Positions 37,001-49,923 are shown, numbered from the stretch's first letter. The stretch is DNA of 64,000 nucleotides from Zingiber officinale (GCF_018446385.1 NC_055992.1:103186947-103250946); one strand, 5' to 3'. Numbers and translations are program-made. The notes: generated by a model from the sequence alone, not told the origin.

Positions 37001-39075
37001 TCTTCAACTAGCAATCATATCTTAGTCAAAGAACAAAAGTACCGAAGTCTACATCAGCTTCTTAATCTGTGAAACAAGAAAGAAAGTGGAGATCTTTGTA
37101 ATGTTTAACTAAAATAAGTGATTGGTCACAGTTAATCAATAAAGTTAAAAGATGACTCAGATTATACCGAGTTAACCGTAGCAAAAATTTCAAGGGCAAC
37201 CCTTTAGATGGATAATAGATATATGAATAACAACTGAAGAAGACTCCATTTATATAGATCAAAACAAAAGAAAACTTCTTAGATTTTTTTCTAAAAAAAA
37301 TAATTCTAAGATTGAGAAATAAAACCTCTAAAGAAGAGCTGCATCGTTCATGCATAGTTTGCACTATATTCAGGAAATGAGAGACCACTTCATCAATTTT
37401 GTTAAGAAGCTTCGGCTGGGCTTTTATAGCATTGACAACCTGAGAGCAAAATGTTCGATGAAGAAAACTAAGTCAGGAACAATAAATATAACAGAACATT
37501 GAGTCTGTTAATATATCACTTTCTATTATAAATGTCACAAATCCATAAACAAACCATCATCATCTTTGATGACGAACTTAAGGTGCTTTAATGAATCAAA
37601 TTGTAGAATTTTTTCCAGACTGAATGCTGTTTAGGTAACTACCAAAGGAATGGGCTTTCATTTACAGACATTAATAGGAAAGTAATTAGCATAAAATGTA
37701 GAGTAGTAAAAACTAGAGTCTGACTCTAGGCAATGCCTCAATTCCTTGCATTTCTATGTTTGAAATTTTATTTATTCCTCAAATAGATACGAACGTATAC
37801 TACAAAATGAGAAAAACATTTAGACAACCTAAGAAACTAAAAGTAAATTTGAATTCCTTTTCAGAAAATTAAAATTACGGGACTCCTTATGGTGCCTTTT
37901 TAGGAACCATAATTTTATTTTTCCAACAAAATTTGGTCATCCAACTAAGAGAAAAGAAAGTAGATAAGAAAAAAAAAATAATGAACGAATATTAGCAGAT
38001 GCTAGGGACCATACCAGGGACTTGGTTAACTCTTCATTTTCATGTCCATAAATAGCACAAATTTCTAATAGTTTTGGCAAATCAAGCAGATTCTTTTCCT
38101 GCAAGAGAGCTATAGAAGGAAGATTGGATGAAGGAAGTTCATCATTCTTTAAAATTATGTTACCATGGAAAAGCTATGCAACCTGTGTGCTCTTTCATGC
38201 TGAGACAATCATTTGGGTGGGCCCCAGGATCCTTGTTGGAAGACCTGTAAAGGTTCTTATATTGGTCATTATCGAAGTGTCATAAATAACAATAAGAACA
38301 GCAAATAAAAATCAGGAGAACCCCCCAAAGATATGACAAATCACTAATAGCGAGCTTACATTCTATAGAGAATCATAAAAACTCGCCGACATAGCTCAAG
38401 TTCTCCGACGATGACCCCTGCAACAACTCCCCTTGCCCCTCGATGTGTAAAATCATACCATCTATTCCGAAATTGCAGATAACTATCCAAAAACTCAAGC
38501 AACTCATCGTTCCTCGCCACTGAAAAACAAGTAACATGTTTACAAAACAGAATATGAAATCAGCACGAGGGTTTTAACTAAAGGACTAATGGATACAATA
38601 TCCCATTTTGGAATATAAAGCGACTAAGCTTCCGGGAACCAGGATCCCAACCTTCTCTCCAGAAATCCTTAGGTCTCATCTTAAGTATCCTGGATAGTTC
38701 GTCGTTAAGGAGATCAACGACCATCTGCGACTCGATCGCGTCCAGCCCACCGGCGTCAGCGCTGAGGCCGCAAGCGATTGCCTCATCGTGGGGCAAGTAG
38801 GCGATGAAGTTGCCTCCATCGCCGCGCTTCTCCTTAGATCTAGATCCTGAGGATGAAGACGACGAATTCCTCAGGGCGGTAGTGAGGGATGGAGGAAGGT
38901 TGCCACCAGTGGATATCGATGGATTTGTTGATGAAGATGATGAGGAGGAGGAGGAGGAAGCGGCCGCGGTGGTGGTGGAGGTGGAGGAGGGGGGATTGTT
39001 TCTGGGGACGAACTTCTTCTGATAACCATACGGCGCTCTCGATCCTTGGGAGCGCTGCGGCGGGGCAGAAGACAT
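34077..39075 (-). CDS. ASCC2-like CUE-domain protein
   Basis: This is the plant counterpart of activating signal cointegrator 1 complex subunit 2 (Arabidopsis At1g27752 type). In animals ASCC2 binds K63-linked ubiquitin through its CUE domain and works with the ASCC3 helicase on collided ribosomes and alkylation damage; a like role here is inferred. Nine exons were mapped: 39075-38652, 38519-38360, 38244-38183, 38109-38015, 37439-37326, 36848-36783, 36686-36592, 36509-36076 and 35143-34077, giving 838 residues in phase. The N-terminus is Ser/Pro-rich and disordered with a poly-Ser run. The conserved N-terminal region includes ESQMVVDLLNDELSRIL, FLDSYLQFRNRWYDF, GVVAGVIVGELELCRRVFM and LLDLPKLLEICAIYGHE. 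The CUE domain is at about residues 535-575 (LFPEYGRGFLSACLEVYNQN). The tail is Gly/Arg-rich and basic. The intron after exon 6 uses a GC donor (GAG|GCAAGT). Confidence 0.88.
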
Positions 39076-41932
39076 GGCGTCGCGAGCTAGAGGCGGCGGC
39101 GATGGAAAGGGGATCGACGCAGAATAACTTGGGAAAGGGTGAGTAAATATCGAAAATAAAATTGATTAAGGTCAGGTAAATAGGCGAAAAAATAAATAAA
39201 TTCATTTAGCCTCATTATTAGTGCTGGGTGACTGATCGGTTTCATAAAATTTTTTTACTGGCTACTATCAAGATAAATTAAGATGTATAATATTCATTAG
39301 TTGTGTGTGCACCTTATTTATAAGAAAAAATTTTATAAATAAATTATAATTGGAAAATTGAATCATGAGTATTTGGATGACAAACTAAATATCTTATCAT
39401 GGTACTGTAACCCTAGGGACAAGTAAATAGGCGAAAAGAGCATTAACAAATGATAGTATACATCTAATATCCAATAAATTTGTCATAGTTAAAATTAAAA
39501 ATATAGATTTGTATTGAACCGTGTATCTAAGTTGGTCAAATATTCATTTCACATAAGTTTTTTTGAAAATTTTCGAATCACATATAGGATATCGATTTTA
39601 CCCTCCAATTTTTCCCTCATGATTGTTGTGTGCATCCGAACCAAAAGAGAAGTATGAACCATGTCAATTTCTCTTCGCTACAAGCTTCCGAACTAACACT
39701 TACAACCAACAATGGTACAGTTTCTTCATCAAACCTAAACTTAAACACCATGTCATTTCCAACACTGACATGTTTTGATGGTCTACAGCACAGTGCAGCA
39801 ACTCAACGAAGACAAATGACCCTCCTCCAGACCACTGAAGTCATAATCAGCAAACACAACCTTCCTCCTGGTCATGTCCGACTATAACGGTCAAGCGAAA
39901 CCCAGGTATATTCTTTTTTTGGTCAGCGCTCAAATCTTCCTGTAAGGCGAAGCTTCTTTAAAACTGAAGTTTCGTGCTTTGGTTTGGTGTAAATTCTGAC
40001 AGCACCAAAACCCTCGACACTGTTCACTGTGTGGCGAAGCATCTTCAAATCTTCTTGAATTGCAAGTATTCAAGAAAAATTCTAAAATATCGACAACATT
40101 TAAAATCCTACCGAGGACAAAATTTTTCACTGTGAATAATTAAGACATGTATTTTCTTCTACTGGATTTCCCTTTTTTATAGATAATTAGTATTATTAAT
40201 TTATAGGAAGATTAACATTTCCAATTTTTAAATATCTCTATTTAACTTTTATAATCAAAATCCTAATTATGTCTTTATTTACAAGATAATTACTTCTAAA
40301 AGGATAAATCCTAAAAGATTTATAATATAATTTTAATAAGATACACATTTAATGATCTATTGACTTCCTCTATTGTAAATTTTAAATATTCACAATCTTA
40401 TATAATTTTTGTCACAATATGATTAATTTATGATTATATCAATACATGGAAGATCAAATTTCTGATGAGATGCTCAGAGTTATTATGCAATCTATAGATT
40501 CATAAATAAAGAATTGAAACAAATCCATTAGTTCAAATATGGTTAATTTATAATTGTATTAATACATGGAAGATCAAATTTACATTGAGGTGCTTAGAAT
40601 TATAATGCAATCTATAGATTCACAAATAGAGAATTGAAACAAATCTATTACTCCAAATATAAATATGATTACCAACAATATGTCACCTTCAACTTCCTCT
40701 AGTGTTATGGTTAATACTAGAGAGACTATTAATTACAGTTTCAATTTGAATGAACAAACTCCTAGTTTTAAGGATAACCCAGTACTTACAGGATTGGAAG
40801 ACCTTTCTGAGGACATGTAGACTGAATAAGAATATAACGAGAATAGAATGGAAGTGGAAATTCAAATGGATGTTTCTAAGGATAAATTCTTAGTAAATGA
40901 TATGCACTATTCATTAGATGAGTCAATCAACACTAGCAAAATTCAAAGAATATTTCTTTGAATTTTCCTTTCAGATATTACAAATAAATCAAACTCAATG
41001 TATTTAACAAAAGCAAAATTCAGATTAAAGAAAATATAATTACTTTAATCAAAATTAAATATCATTGCATAAATGTCAACTTACTTTAATAACATTCAAT
41101 CTCATAGTCTTAATTTGATTGCCCCTGCTTTTCTTTTTATTAACCTCTTCTTCATCCTCAATTTCATCCTCAACTAATATAATTTTATCTTCTTCTTTCA
41201 TATTAAAATCAACCTCCCTAGACTTTATCTCCAAGTTACCCACTTCACCCTCTTTTTTTTCTCCTGGTCTTCTTCCTACCTAGGACCAATGTTAGCCAAT
41301 TAAGTGCATCTTTAGTGGTGAACCTAAGGTTATAGTGACTTCTTTGATGCCCTCTCCTTGTCACATTGGTTGAAACGAGGTTAGGATGAGGATCTTTGGT
41401 AGGGTGGCTAGTTGGATAAGAAATATCCCTTTTCCAATATGACGACTAATTCTCGTTTAACTTTCACTAAACTTTCATTATCGAGTGTAAGCTTTTGGAT
41501 TTGTTTTGGATTTTCAGTGCAATGAGAACATCTAGTTTCTTCCTCTAAGTCTATGTGAAATTTTGAAGTAGATGTCTTATCCTGTTGTGGTATTGACTCA
41601 AATTTAATAAGGATGGAGGTACCAAGTAAATTTACTTCCTCGAGAGGTAGGGAGAATATCAACAATAATCTACAAAATCAATAACGATATATAATTAATT
41701 AAAAACATTTAACTATATAAGATGAATTTAGCATGAGTTGAAATACACATAATGGTTACCTAGCTAGGTAAGACTCTTGCTAACTTAGCCTTTGTTTTAT
41801 TTTTATGAGAATAAGTAGATCTCCACTTACTTATCCTTGGTGTTACAATGTTGTTTGTCACTTGAATAGGGACATGCTTAAGAAACCAATCCCGTGTCAT
41901 AATTCAACAATTAGATACCGTTGATGTATTTA
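39076..41932. other. AT-rich intergenic region, origin unresolved
   Basis: No convincing gene. It contains a 120-bp tandem duplication (40415-40654). Weak open stretches occur on both strands (about 40680-40990 plus and 41100-41665 minus, the latter Glu/Lys-rich). They are interrupted and match nothing I recognise. The region flanks the Tekay-like solo LTR on its left. Its pre-insertion neighbour is the stretch starting at 57053. Confidence 0.5.
40415..40654. repeat. 120-bp tandem duplication
   Basis: Two consecutive units with an exact 120-bp period share AATACATGGAAGATCAAATT and TGCAATCTATAGATTCA. They differ by roughly a tenth of positions, so the duplication is not recent. Confidence 0.85.
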
Positions 41933-42042
41933 TGTCACGCCCAGGGGGTATAGTTCCTGGTATCTCACTCAGTGACAATATAATACAAAGAAACCCTAAG
42001 AACAATCTAAACATAATAATTAGGAAATTTATCAAATTATAT

Positions 42043-42941
42043 TGATCCGGCGATAAGAACAGGGGACCCTCGTTGTAAGGGGTCAACGCCACGTGGAAGT
42101 TAAAGAGTCGGGCGGTCCATCGAAGAAGGTCGGACCAGCTAGGCTGACCGACCGGGAGGCCAGATTGGACGACCAGATAAATTAGGCTGACCGTCCGGGC
42201 GGCCATCCAGTGTTTAGCTAGGCAAAAAGGCACCCTTATGGAAGGGGTTCCGACGCTCATTGGGTAAGATCGTAGGGCCGAGCGTACAGCACGCTCAGCC
42301 GAAGACATTAAGCATACTGCTGACAGTCACCACAAAGCACTACCGATAGTTTCCCAAGTGCACTATCATACGTGACCGGTCGGACAGAAGACGGACATGG
42401 GTCGGCCTGATATCGGAGGTCGTCCGGCCGGACGCTCGACGGTCAGCTGGTCGACGTCCTCTAGTGCAAGAATCGAGTGGAAAAGGACAAGGGACATCTT
42501 TTTCTGACAGCAAGTAGGTCGCACGTGTAGGCCATGCTCCAAATCTTATGACAGGGGATTCCGCTGTCCCATCAAGGACATGCGGGGACTGTAGCAGTAT
42601 GGGGTCAAGTAAGCTCACTGACGGGCCTTTACTATGGTATGGGCAGAGGACACGTGTACACCTCGGTATGTGTGCACCTGTTTCTCCACAGCCCTATATA
42701 AAGCCTCTCATCCTTCACCGGAGGTACGTTTTTGGGCTATGCGTTCTGAGACTTTGGGAGCCACCTTTTTTATCGTTGTTTACCTGACTTGAGCGTCGGA
42801 GGGTCGCTGCCGGGAACCCCTTCCCGGCCCGACTTTGGTGCAGGTTCGCCAGAGCATCGTGCCACCCATCGAAGATCCACATCAGCAGTCGAAGAGTGCC
42901 TCGTGCCCAGCGTCCGTTGATTCGGCCTTCGGACAGGATCA
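42043..42941 (+). repeat. 5' LTR of the Tat element
   Basis: 899 bp, TG...CA, with a TATATAAA box at 42695-42702, 652 bp into the repeat. The same box sits at the same offset in the other LTR. Confidence 0.95.
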
Positions 42942-42986
42942 ATTTGGCGCCGTCTGTGGGAACGCTCCTGCATCCGAACGGAAACA

Positions 42987-45097
42987 ATGGACGAGGCTGG
43001 ACGACAACACACGGTGACGCTTTTGACGGAGGAACTCGACGCCTTGATCGAGATAAGGGCCGCCAAGCTTGTGGAGCAAAAACAGAAAGCCACAGCCGAG
43101 CGGCCGGAGCAGCAAGCAACCTCAGCTTCTGGTGGCCGAGCGGAAGCACCTCAAGCCACCGTTGCATTCCATCGAGTCTTATTTCGCACCCCCGAAGCTG
43201 CAACAACTCACAGAGACCGGGGATCTTCTTCTGATGAAAGACCCAGACGAGATGATAGGAAAGGGAAAGCCCCCCGATCGGACGCATCGCCCGAGCGGAT
43301 TAACCGCCAATTTTCAGAAGCCATCTTGAAAGATCCTCTGCCAAAGCACTACGTGCCTCCGATGATCGGCAAATATAATGGGACAACCAACCCAGATGAT
43401 CATCTGGGTAAGTTTGATAACACAGCCACGCTCCATCAATACACAGATGGAGTAAAGTGCCGAGTTTTTCTTACCACTCTTTCGGGATCGGCTCAACGGT
43501 GGTTTCGGAGGCTGCCGGACGGATCTATCACAAGCTTCAAGGACTTCCGAATGGCCTTCCTCCACCATTTTGCGAGCAGTCGACGCTATCAAAAAACGAG
43601 CGTGAGCCTGTTCGCCATCAAGCAGGAAGCCCGCAAATCACTCCGAGTTTACATACAGCGGTTCAACAAAGTGGCAATGGATATTACAACGGCCACTTCG
43701 GAAACCATGATGAACGCCTTCACACAAGGGCTAGTGGATGGGGATTTTTTCCGATCGCTCATCCGAAAGCCGCCCCGGGACTATGATCACATGTTACACC
43801 GGGCAAACGAGTACATCAACGTGGAGGAAGCACAAGCGGCAAGGAAAAAGGAAACTCCAAGCGAGCGGGCTCCTCAGGCCGAGCGGAAACAGAACGCCAC
43901 TCATCAGCCGCCTAGAGGACCCAGGGCCGAAGCAATCCGATCCACCCACGCAAGGTCCCATGTGCAAGAGGTAGCGGCCGCCCGACCCAAGCGAAAGAAG
44001 AGATGGACCTCGATGTTCTGCTCCTTCCACCGGACGGATACGCACAACACAAGGGATTGTCGAAGTCTTCCCTTCGTGGCTCATCCTGTGCCCCGGAATG
44101 CCGGACGACGGTCTCCCTCAGTCGACAGGAGACAGAGAACTCATGAAGCCGATCGGACGCGGTTTGATAGACCACGGCAGCAAACTCCCGATCGGCATCG
44201 TTCTCCAAGGCAGGAGAATCGCCGAGCGTCCAGAGAACGGTCTCGACCGTCCGCTCGGGAAGAGGAAAATAGAAGTAATACTTCCCGAGGTGAGATTAAC
44301 GTTATTGCTGGCGGGCCGACCGGAGGAGACTCCAACCGAGCTAGAAAGGCGAGCGTCCGACAGCTCCAGATTCACGTGGTCGGTTGTAGCCAAGAGCGGG
44401 CGAGCGGACCAGAAATCCTTTTTGGGCCCGGGGACTTGGAAGGAGTTGAAGTGCCCCACGACGATGCCCTGCTCATCAAAGCGGTAATAGCCAATTATAC
44501 TATTCACCGCGTATTTATTGACACAGGGAGCTCAGTAAACATCATATTCAAGAAGGCGTTCGATCAGCTGCAAATTGATCGAGCCGAGCTGCTACCCATG
44601 ACAACTCCGCTCTACGGGTTTACGGGTAACGAAGTTCAACCTGTCGGACAGATCTGGTTGGCTATCTCGCTGGGAGAAGAGCCGCTCAAGAGGACAAGGA
44701 CAATAAACTTCGTGGTGGTTGACTCTCCCTCGTCCTACAACGTCATTTTGGGACGACCGGCGCTCAGTGAATTCCGAGCGGTAGTCTCAACCTTTCATCA
44801 GAAGATCAAGTTCCCCATGGAGGACAAAGTGGGAGAAGTGCGGGAAGATCAGCTAGCAGCTCGGCGATGCTACATCGAGATGGTCCGAGCAGAAGCCCAT
44901 TCCGCTCGGAAGTCACCCCGGATCGAGGTAAACGCCATCACCGAAAAGTCACCCTCTTTAATTTATAAAGAAAAAAAGGAAGTGCGGATTCACCCAACCC
45001 GATCGGAGGCCACGACTTTTATTGCGTCCGATCTGGAGGAGAAGCAGAAAGAGGAGCTAATCCAATGCCTTCGAAGAAATCATGATGTCTTCGTCTG
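42987..45097 (+). pseudogene. Tat element gag and protease region (fossil)
   Basis: The gag region contains the retrotransposon gag core (KCRVFLTTLSGSAQRWFRRL, FRMAFLHHFASSRRYQKT) and a basic, Arg-rich nucleocapsid-like stretch with a zinc-knuckle-like CSFHRTDTHNTRDC motif. The aspartic protease follows with FIDTGSSVNIIF and NVILGRPAL. The region stops at the Sirevirus solo LTR insertion. Confidence 0.9.
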
Positions 45098-45680
45098 TGT
45101 TAGGATCCTTCGTACGGCTAGAGAGGGGGGGTGTGAATAGCCGCCCCAAATCTTTCGCGTTTCTTCCTACAATTCGTTAGCGCAGCGGAAAAATAAACTA
45201 GAAACGAAAGGAAGAATATCAAACCTTAACACAGCTATGTACGAGGTTCGGAGATGATGCTCCTACTCCTCGGCGTGTCCGTAAGGTGGACGAACCCAAA
45301 TCAATCCGTCGGTGGATGAGTCCCCGGAAAATCGGCTAATACAAACTCCTTCTGGGTGGAGAAACCTCGCCACACTTATTTGCAACAGCAAACAGGAGTA
45401 CAAGTACAAAGAATAAGCAAGAAATACAATAAGAATACACAAGCACTCTACCAATCTTGCTTTCTCGTCGACTGGAGTCCAGATGAAGCAGCAGCTTCAA
45501 AAACCCTAACAGCAGCAGCTGTTCCAGTCGGGGAAGCTCACGCGAAGCTTTCGGAAGGAACTCAACAGAGCTCTTATCGCAGCCCACAAATCTTCAGCAG
45601 AAGAGAGGAAAAGTAGGAAGTAGAAGCACAGAAGATGCCCTCGATCCTTTATACCTGTGAAGGAGAAACAGCGAAGAAAC

Positions 45681-46040
45681 TAGCCGTTGCGTCGCAACGG
45701 CTAGAACCCTGATCGGTCTGTGGACCGATCAGGGAAGAAGCCTTCGCTTCTGTTCCGTCCCTGATCGGTCCATGGACCGATCAGGGATCCTCCTGATCGG
45801 TCCACAGACCGATCAGGGAACTTCCTGATCGGTCTGGGGACCGATCAGGCTTTGTGCTGATCGGTCCCCTGACCGATCAGCCCCTCTTGCGCCTCGCTCC
45901 TGTTCGGCTTCTGATCGACTCCTGATCGGTCACCAGACCGATCAGTTATCACACAGTATGCTACTGATGTGTTACTGATCGGTCACCAGACCGATCAGAA
46001 TATTCGCGGTATCACTGGATCGATCACCAGATCGATCCAG
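45681..46040. repeat. cluster of about nine palindromes in the Sirevirus LTR
   Basis: Eight inverted repeats of the form CTGATCGGTC-N4-GACCGATCAG (the last is a variant with GATCGATC) follow one with arms TAGCCGTTGCG/CGCAACGGCTA (45681-45703). Arms are kept complementary while the central four bases vary. Repeated short palindromes in LTRs are a known feature of Sireviruses. Confidence 0.9.
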
Positions 46041-46299
46041 CTCATGGTTTTCGCCCAAACCAAGTCCAAACCAACATCCGGTCAATCTACATTATGCCTA
46101 GCATCTGGTCACTCCCTTGACCTGCTAGCACTCCCCGCTAAGTGTCCGGTCAATCCTTTTGACCCACTTAGACTTTTCCACACCAGATGTCCGATCATCC
46201 CTGATCCATCTGGATTTTCCACTTCGTGCCAAGTATCCGATCACTCCCTTGACCTACTTGGACTTTCCAACACCAGAAGTCTGATCATCCCTGATCCAT

Positions 46300-46635
46300 C
46301 TGGATTTTCCCTTGCCTGGCTTCACTCACCAGGACTTTCACCTGGCTTCACTCACCAGGATTTCCACACTGCCTAACATCCCAGTTAGGACTTTCTCACT
46401 GCCTGGCTTCACTCACCAGGACTTCTCCGTGCCAAGTCTCCATACTTGGACTTTCCGTGTGCCAAGCTACCTGCTTGGACTTTTCCCGTGCCAAGTCTCC
46501 ATACTTGGACTTTTTGCGTGCCAAGCTCCCTGCTTGGACTTTTCCAGTGCCAAGTCTCCATACTTGGACTTTTCCAGTGCCAAGTCTCCATACTTGGACT
46601 TTCCAGTGCCAAGATCCCTGCTTGGACTTTTCCCA
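46300..46635. repeat. array of about 30-bp repeats in the Sirevirus LTR
   Basis: About seven clear units of the type TACTTGGACTTTTCCAGTGC plus CAAGTCTCCA run from about 46430 to 46635. Looser relatives (TGGCTTCACTCACCAGGACT) lie from 46300 to 46430. The period of 30 is a multiple of three, which makes long but meaningless open frames. Confidence 0.85.
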
Positions 46636-46882
46636 AATCAGGTCAACCAGGTCAACCTTGACCTACGGTTGCACCAACAACCTCCCAAACATCTATTCTT
46701 GTCCCATATCAAGAATAGAACTCTCTCACGAGTGTCAAACATCAACATGCAACTCAACTAGGTCAACCTTGACCTAAGGTTGCATCGACAATCTTCCTAA
46801 GTCAAACATCAAAATACAACTCGAGTCAAGTCACCTCGAGTCGGGTCAACCAGGTCAACCTTGACCTAAGGTTGCACCAACA

Positions 46883-48640
46883 GTCTGGTCGACACATGAG
46901 CTGCCTGGAATTTCGCCGAGCATAGCGCAGCATGAATTGCATGTCCGACCGGACGCTCGGCCGGTAAAGCAGAGAAAAAGAGATTTCAGCGCCAAACAGA
47001 ACGCCATCATCCGGGCGGAGGTGGAGAAGCTTCTGGAAGCCGGCTATATACGCGAAGTGCAATTCCCGAGCTGGCTGGCGAACGTAGTCTTAGTCTCCAA
47101 GCCGGACAACAAATGGAGAGTATGCATAGATTTTCGGGATCTCAACAAAGCCTGCCCGAAAGATTTTTATCCTCTGCCTCGGATAGATCAGCTGGTTGAT
47201 TCTACGGCCGGCTGTGAATTAATCTGTATGCTCGACGCCTACCAGGGCTATCACCAAGTGCCGCTCGCCCGTGAAGATCAGGAAAAAGTCAGCTTCGTGA
47301 CTGCCGATGGCACTTATTGCTACAATGTGATGCCGTTCGGATTGAAGAATGCGGGGGCCACATATCAGCGCTTGATGAATAAAGTTTTCCGAGAGCAGAT
47401 CGGGCGGAATCTAGAAGTTTATGTGGACGACATTCTCATTAAATCCGTCCGGGCGGCGGATCTCTTCAAAGACATGGAGGAAACCTTCAGAACGCTGCGC
47501 AAATATAGAGTCAAGCTAAATCCCCAGAAGTGCCTGTTCGGAGCAAAAGGAGGGCGTTTTCTGGGATACATAGTGACCGAGCGGGGTATTGAAGCAAATC
47601 CTAGCAAGGTGAAAGCTCTGCAAGACATGCCGCCGTCGAGAAGCACGAGGGAGGTGCAGCGTTTGACCGGTCGGATAACGGCTCTCTCCAGGTTCATCTC
47701 CAAAACTACCGACCGGAGCCTCCCATTCTTCAAAATCCTGCGCAAGGCCACTAAATTTCACTGGGACGAAGAATGCGACCGGGCATTTGAAGATTTGAAG
47801 GCATATCTGAACTCCCTCCCAGTGTTAGCCAAGTCGGCTGCGGGTGAGCCACTGTGTATTTATTTATCTTCCACCGAACAAGCAATTGGCTCAGCACTAG
47901 TGAGGGCGAGCGGAGAGGAGCCGGTGTATTTCCTCAGTCATATTTTAAAAGACGCTGAATCTCGCTACACCGGGCTCGAAAAGTTGGCGTTTGCTCTGGT
48001 CCTCGCCGCTCGGCGACTTCGCCCATACTTCCTGGCGCATACTATTATCATCAAGACCAACAGCCCGCTCGGGCGAGTGCTATTGAATCCAGAAGCTGCC
48101 GGGCGACTCATCAAGTGGACGACGGAATTAAGTGAATTTGACATCCAATACCAGCCCCGCTCGGCGATCAAAGCGCAATCCTTGGCCGATTTTGTGACTG
48201 AAGTGCAAAGGCCAGAGCCGGAAGCTATGTGGAGAATATATGTGGATGGGTCGTCCACTCGGCTCGGAAGCGGGATTGGAATATTGTTACTCTCCTCTCA
48301 AGAAGAGAAGATGCACGTATCCGTCCGGCTGGATTATAAAGCTACCAACAATGAAGCAGAGTATGAGGCCCTCATAGCTGGCTTGCAGGCAGCTCGGCAT
48401 GTGGGAGCCGGTCGGGTAACGCTTCACTCGGATTCGCAGTTGGCCGCTCAGCAACTCTTTGGTACCTTCGAAATTAATAGTGCTCGGCTCAAGCTCTACG
48501 CGGAAGCCTTCGAAAAGCTAAAAGCTGACTTCAGGGAAGTTATTGTCCAGAAGATACCCAGAGCAGAAAATCAAGCAGCCGATGAGTTAGCCAAACTCGC
48601 GAACTCAATAACGCCGGTCGCCATTCAACAATCAATGAAA
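46883..48640 (+). pseudogene. Tat element reverse transcriptase and dual RNase H region (fossil)
   Basis: Reverse transcriptase motifs include WRVCIDFRDLNKACPKDFYP, MPFGLKNAGATYQRLMN and YVDDILIKS. The gypsy-type RNase H follows (LCIYLSSTEQAIGSALV, SHILKDAESRYTGLEKLAFA). Then comes a second, archaeal-type RNase H (WRIYVDGSSTRLGSGIGI, ATNNEAEYEALIAGL, LHSDSQLAAQQL, RAENQAADELAKLA). The second RNase H is a hallmark of the Tat lineage. Confidence 0.93.
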
Positions 48641-48649
48641 AAGTACTGT

Positions 48650-49923
48650 TGGTGGCGCACATCGACCGGATCGAAGGCCTCACTTTTCCATGCGACTGGC
48701 GGACACCCATCATAGAGTTTCTCCGCTCGGGAGCCACACCGTCCGATCGGAATGAAGCCCAGCTGCTAAGGAGAAGAGCCGGTCGGTTCACACTCATCGG
48801 CGATCAGCTTTACAAAAAGGCTTTCTCATGTCCGCTGTTGAAATGCGTGAGCTCGGAAGACTCGACTTACATCCTCCAAGAAGTACATCAAGGATCGTGC
48901 GGAGGACATCCGGGCGGACGAGCACTAGCTAAGAAGATCCTGCTAGCCGGATACTTTTGGCCGACCTTACAAGCAGACGCCGCTCGGACAGTGTCTACGT
49001 GCCTTTCGTGCCAGAAGTACCATAACTTCTCCCACCGACCGGCCGAGGAAATGAAGACATAAACCGTTTCATGTCCGTTCGATCAATGGGGAATGGATAT
49101 TGTTGGTCCATTCCCGATGGCGACCGGGCAGCGGAAATTTTTGCTAGTGGCAGTTGATTATTTCTCCAAGTGGGTGGAGGCCGAGCCGCTAGCCAGGATC
49201 ACCGAACAGATGGTCAAAAAATTTATCTGGCAACACATCATCTGTCGATTCGGCATCCCTCGCCGATTGGTATCAGACAATGGGCGGCAATTCACCGGGA
49301 AGATGCTAGAGGATAGGTGCAAAAGCTATGGTATCGAGCAACACTTCACGTCCGTGGCTTACCCTCAAAGCAACGGTCAAGCCGAAGTGGCCAACCGGGA
49401 AATTCTCCGTATTTTGCGCGCTCGGCTCGACCATTTGGGAGGAAGTTGGCCAGATGAGGTGCCGGGCGTCTTATGGGCTATCCGAACGGCTCCAAAGGAA
49501 GGGACGGGCGTCACGCCTTTCCACTTGGTGTATGGCGGCGAAGCAGTCATTCCTGTTGAAGTGGGAGTGGAATCCGGTCGGATCCAAAGTTATGACGAGG
49601 ACAACGCCGAGCGGAGGAACCTGGAGCTGGATTTGGTCGATGAAGAAAGAGCCAAGGCATCCGTCCGGCTGATGGCGTACCGGCAGCGGATGAAGCAAAA
49701 CTACAACCGCCGAGTAATTCCCAGATCATTCCAGATCGGCGATCTTGTGTGGAAGAAAGTCAAGCCGGTCGGCGACGTCGGCAAGCTGGAAGCTCCCTGG
49801 GCAGGCCCCTTCAAGGTTATTGAAAAGCTCCGCTCGGGCGCTTATTATCTGGACGATGAAGACGGGCGTCAATTGGACCGGCCCTGGAGCGTGAATCATT
49901 TCCAGCCTTATCGGGCCGGGTGA
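48650..49923 (+). pseudogene. Tat element integrase region (fossil)
   Basis: The zinc-binding part (VHQGSCGGHPGGRALAKKIL, then CLSCQKY) precedes the catalytic core with MDIVGPFPMATGQRKFLLVA, DYFSKWVEAEPL, LVSDNGRQFTG and YPQSNGQAEVANREIL. A C-terminal domain ends near PWSVNHFQPYRAG. Confidence 0.93.

Larger units (their letters stand above)
45098..46882 (+). mobile_element. Sirevirus (Ty1/copia) solo LTR inserted in the Tat element
   Basis: A 1785-bp insertion with ends TGTTAGGATC...GCACCAACA, flanked by the 5-bp direct repeat GTCTG (45093-45097 and 46883-46887). Close to its start is the run AGAGGGGGGGTGTGAATAG, a motif seen near the 5' end of many Sirevirus LTRs. It holds a cluster of palindromes (45681-46040) and a 30-bp repeat array (about 46300-46635). 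It has no coding region, primer site or second LTR, so it is a solo LTR. It must be younger than the Tat element it interrupts. Confidence 0.8.

Noticed and set aside
42340-42787. Open frames in both LTRs of the Tat element
   Set aside because: The same frames occur in both 899-bp repeats and on both strands. They are non-coding LTR sequence that is GC-rich enough to stay open by chance.
46312-46777. Overlapping long open frames with a periodic ten-residue peptide
   Set aside because: They come from the 30-bp repeat array of the Sirevirus LTR. The period is a multiple of three and several frames stay open at once, so no protein is implied.
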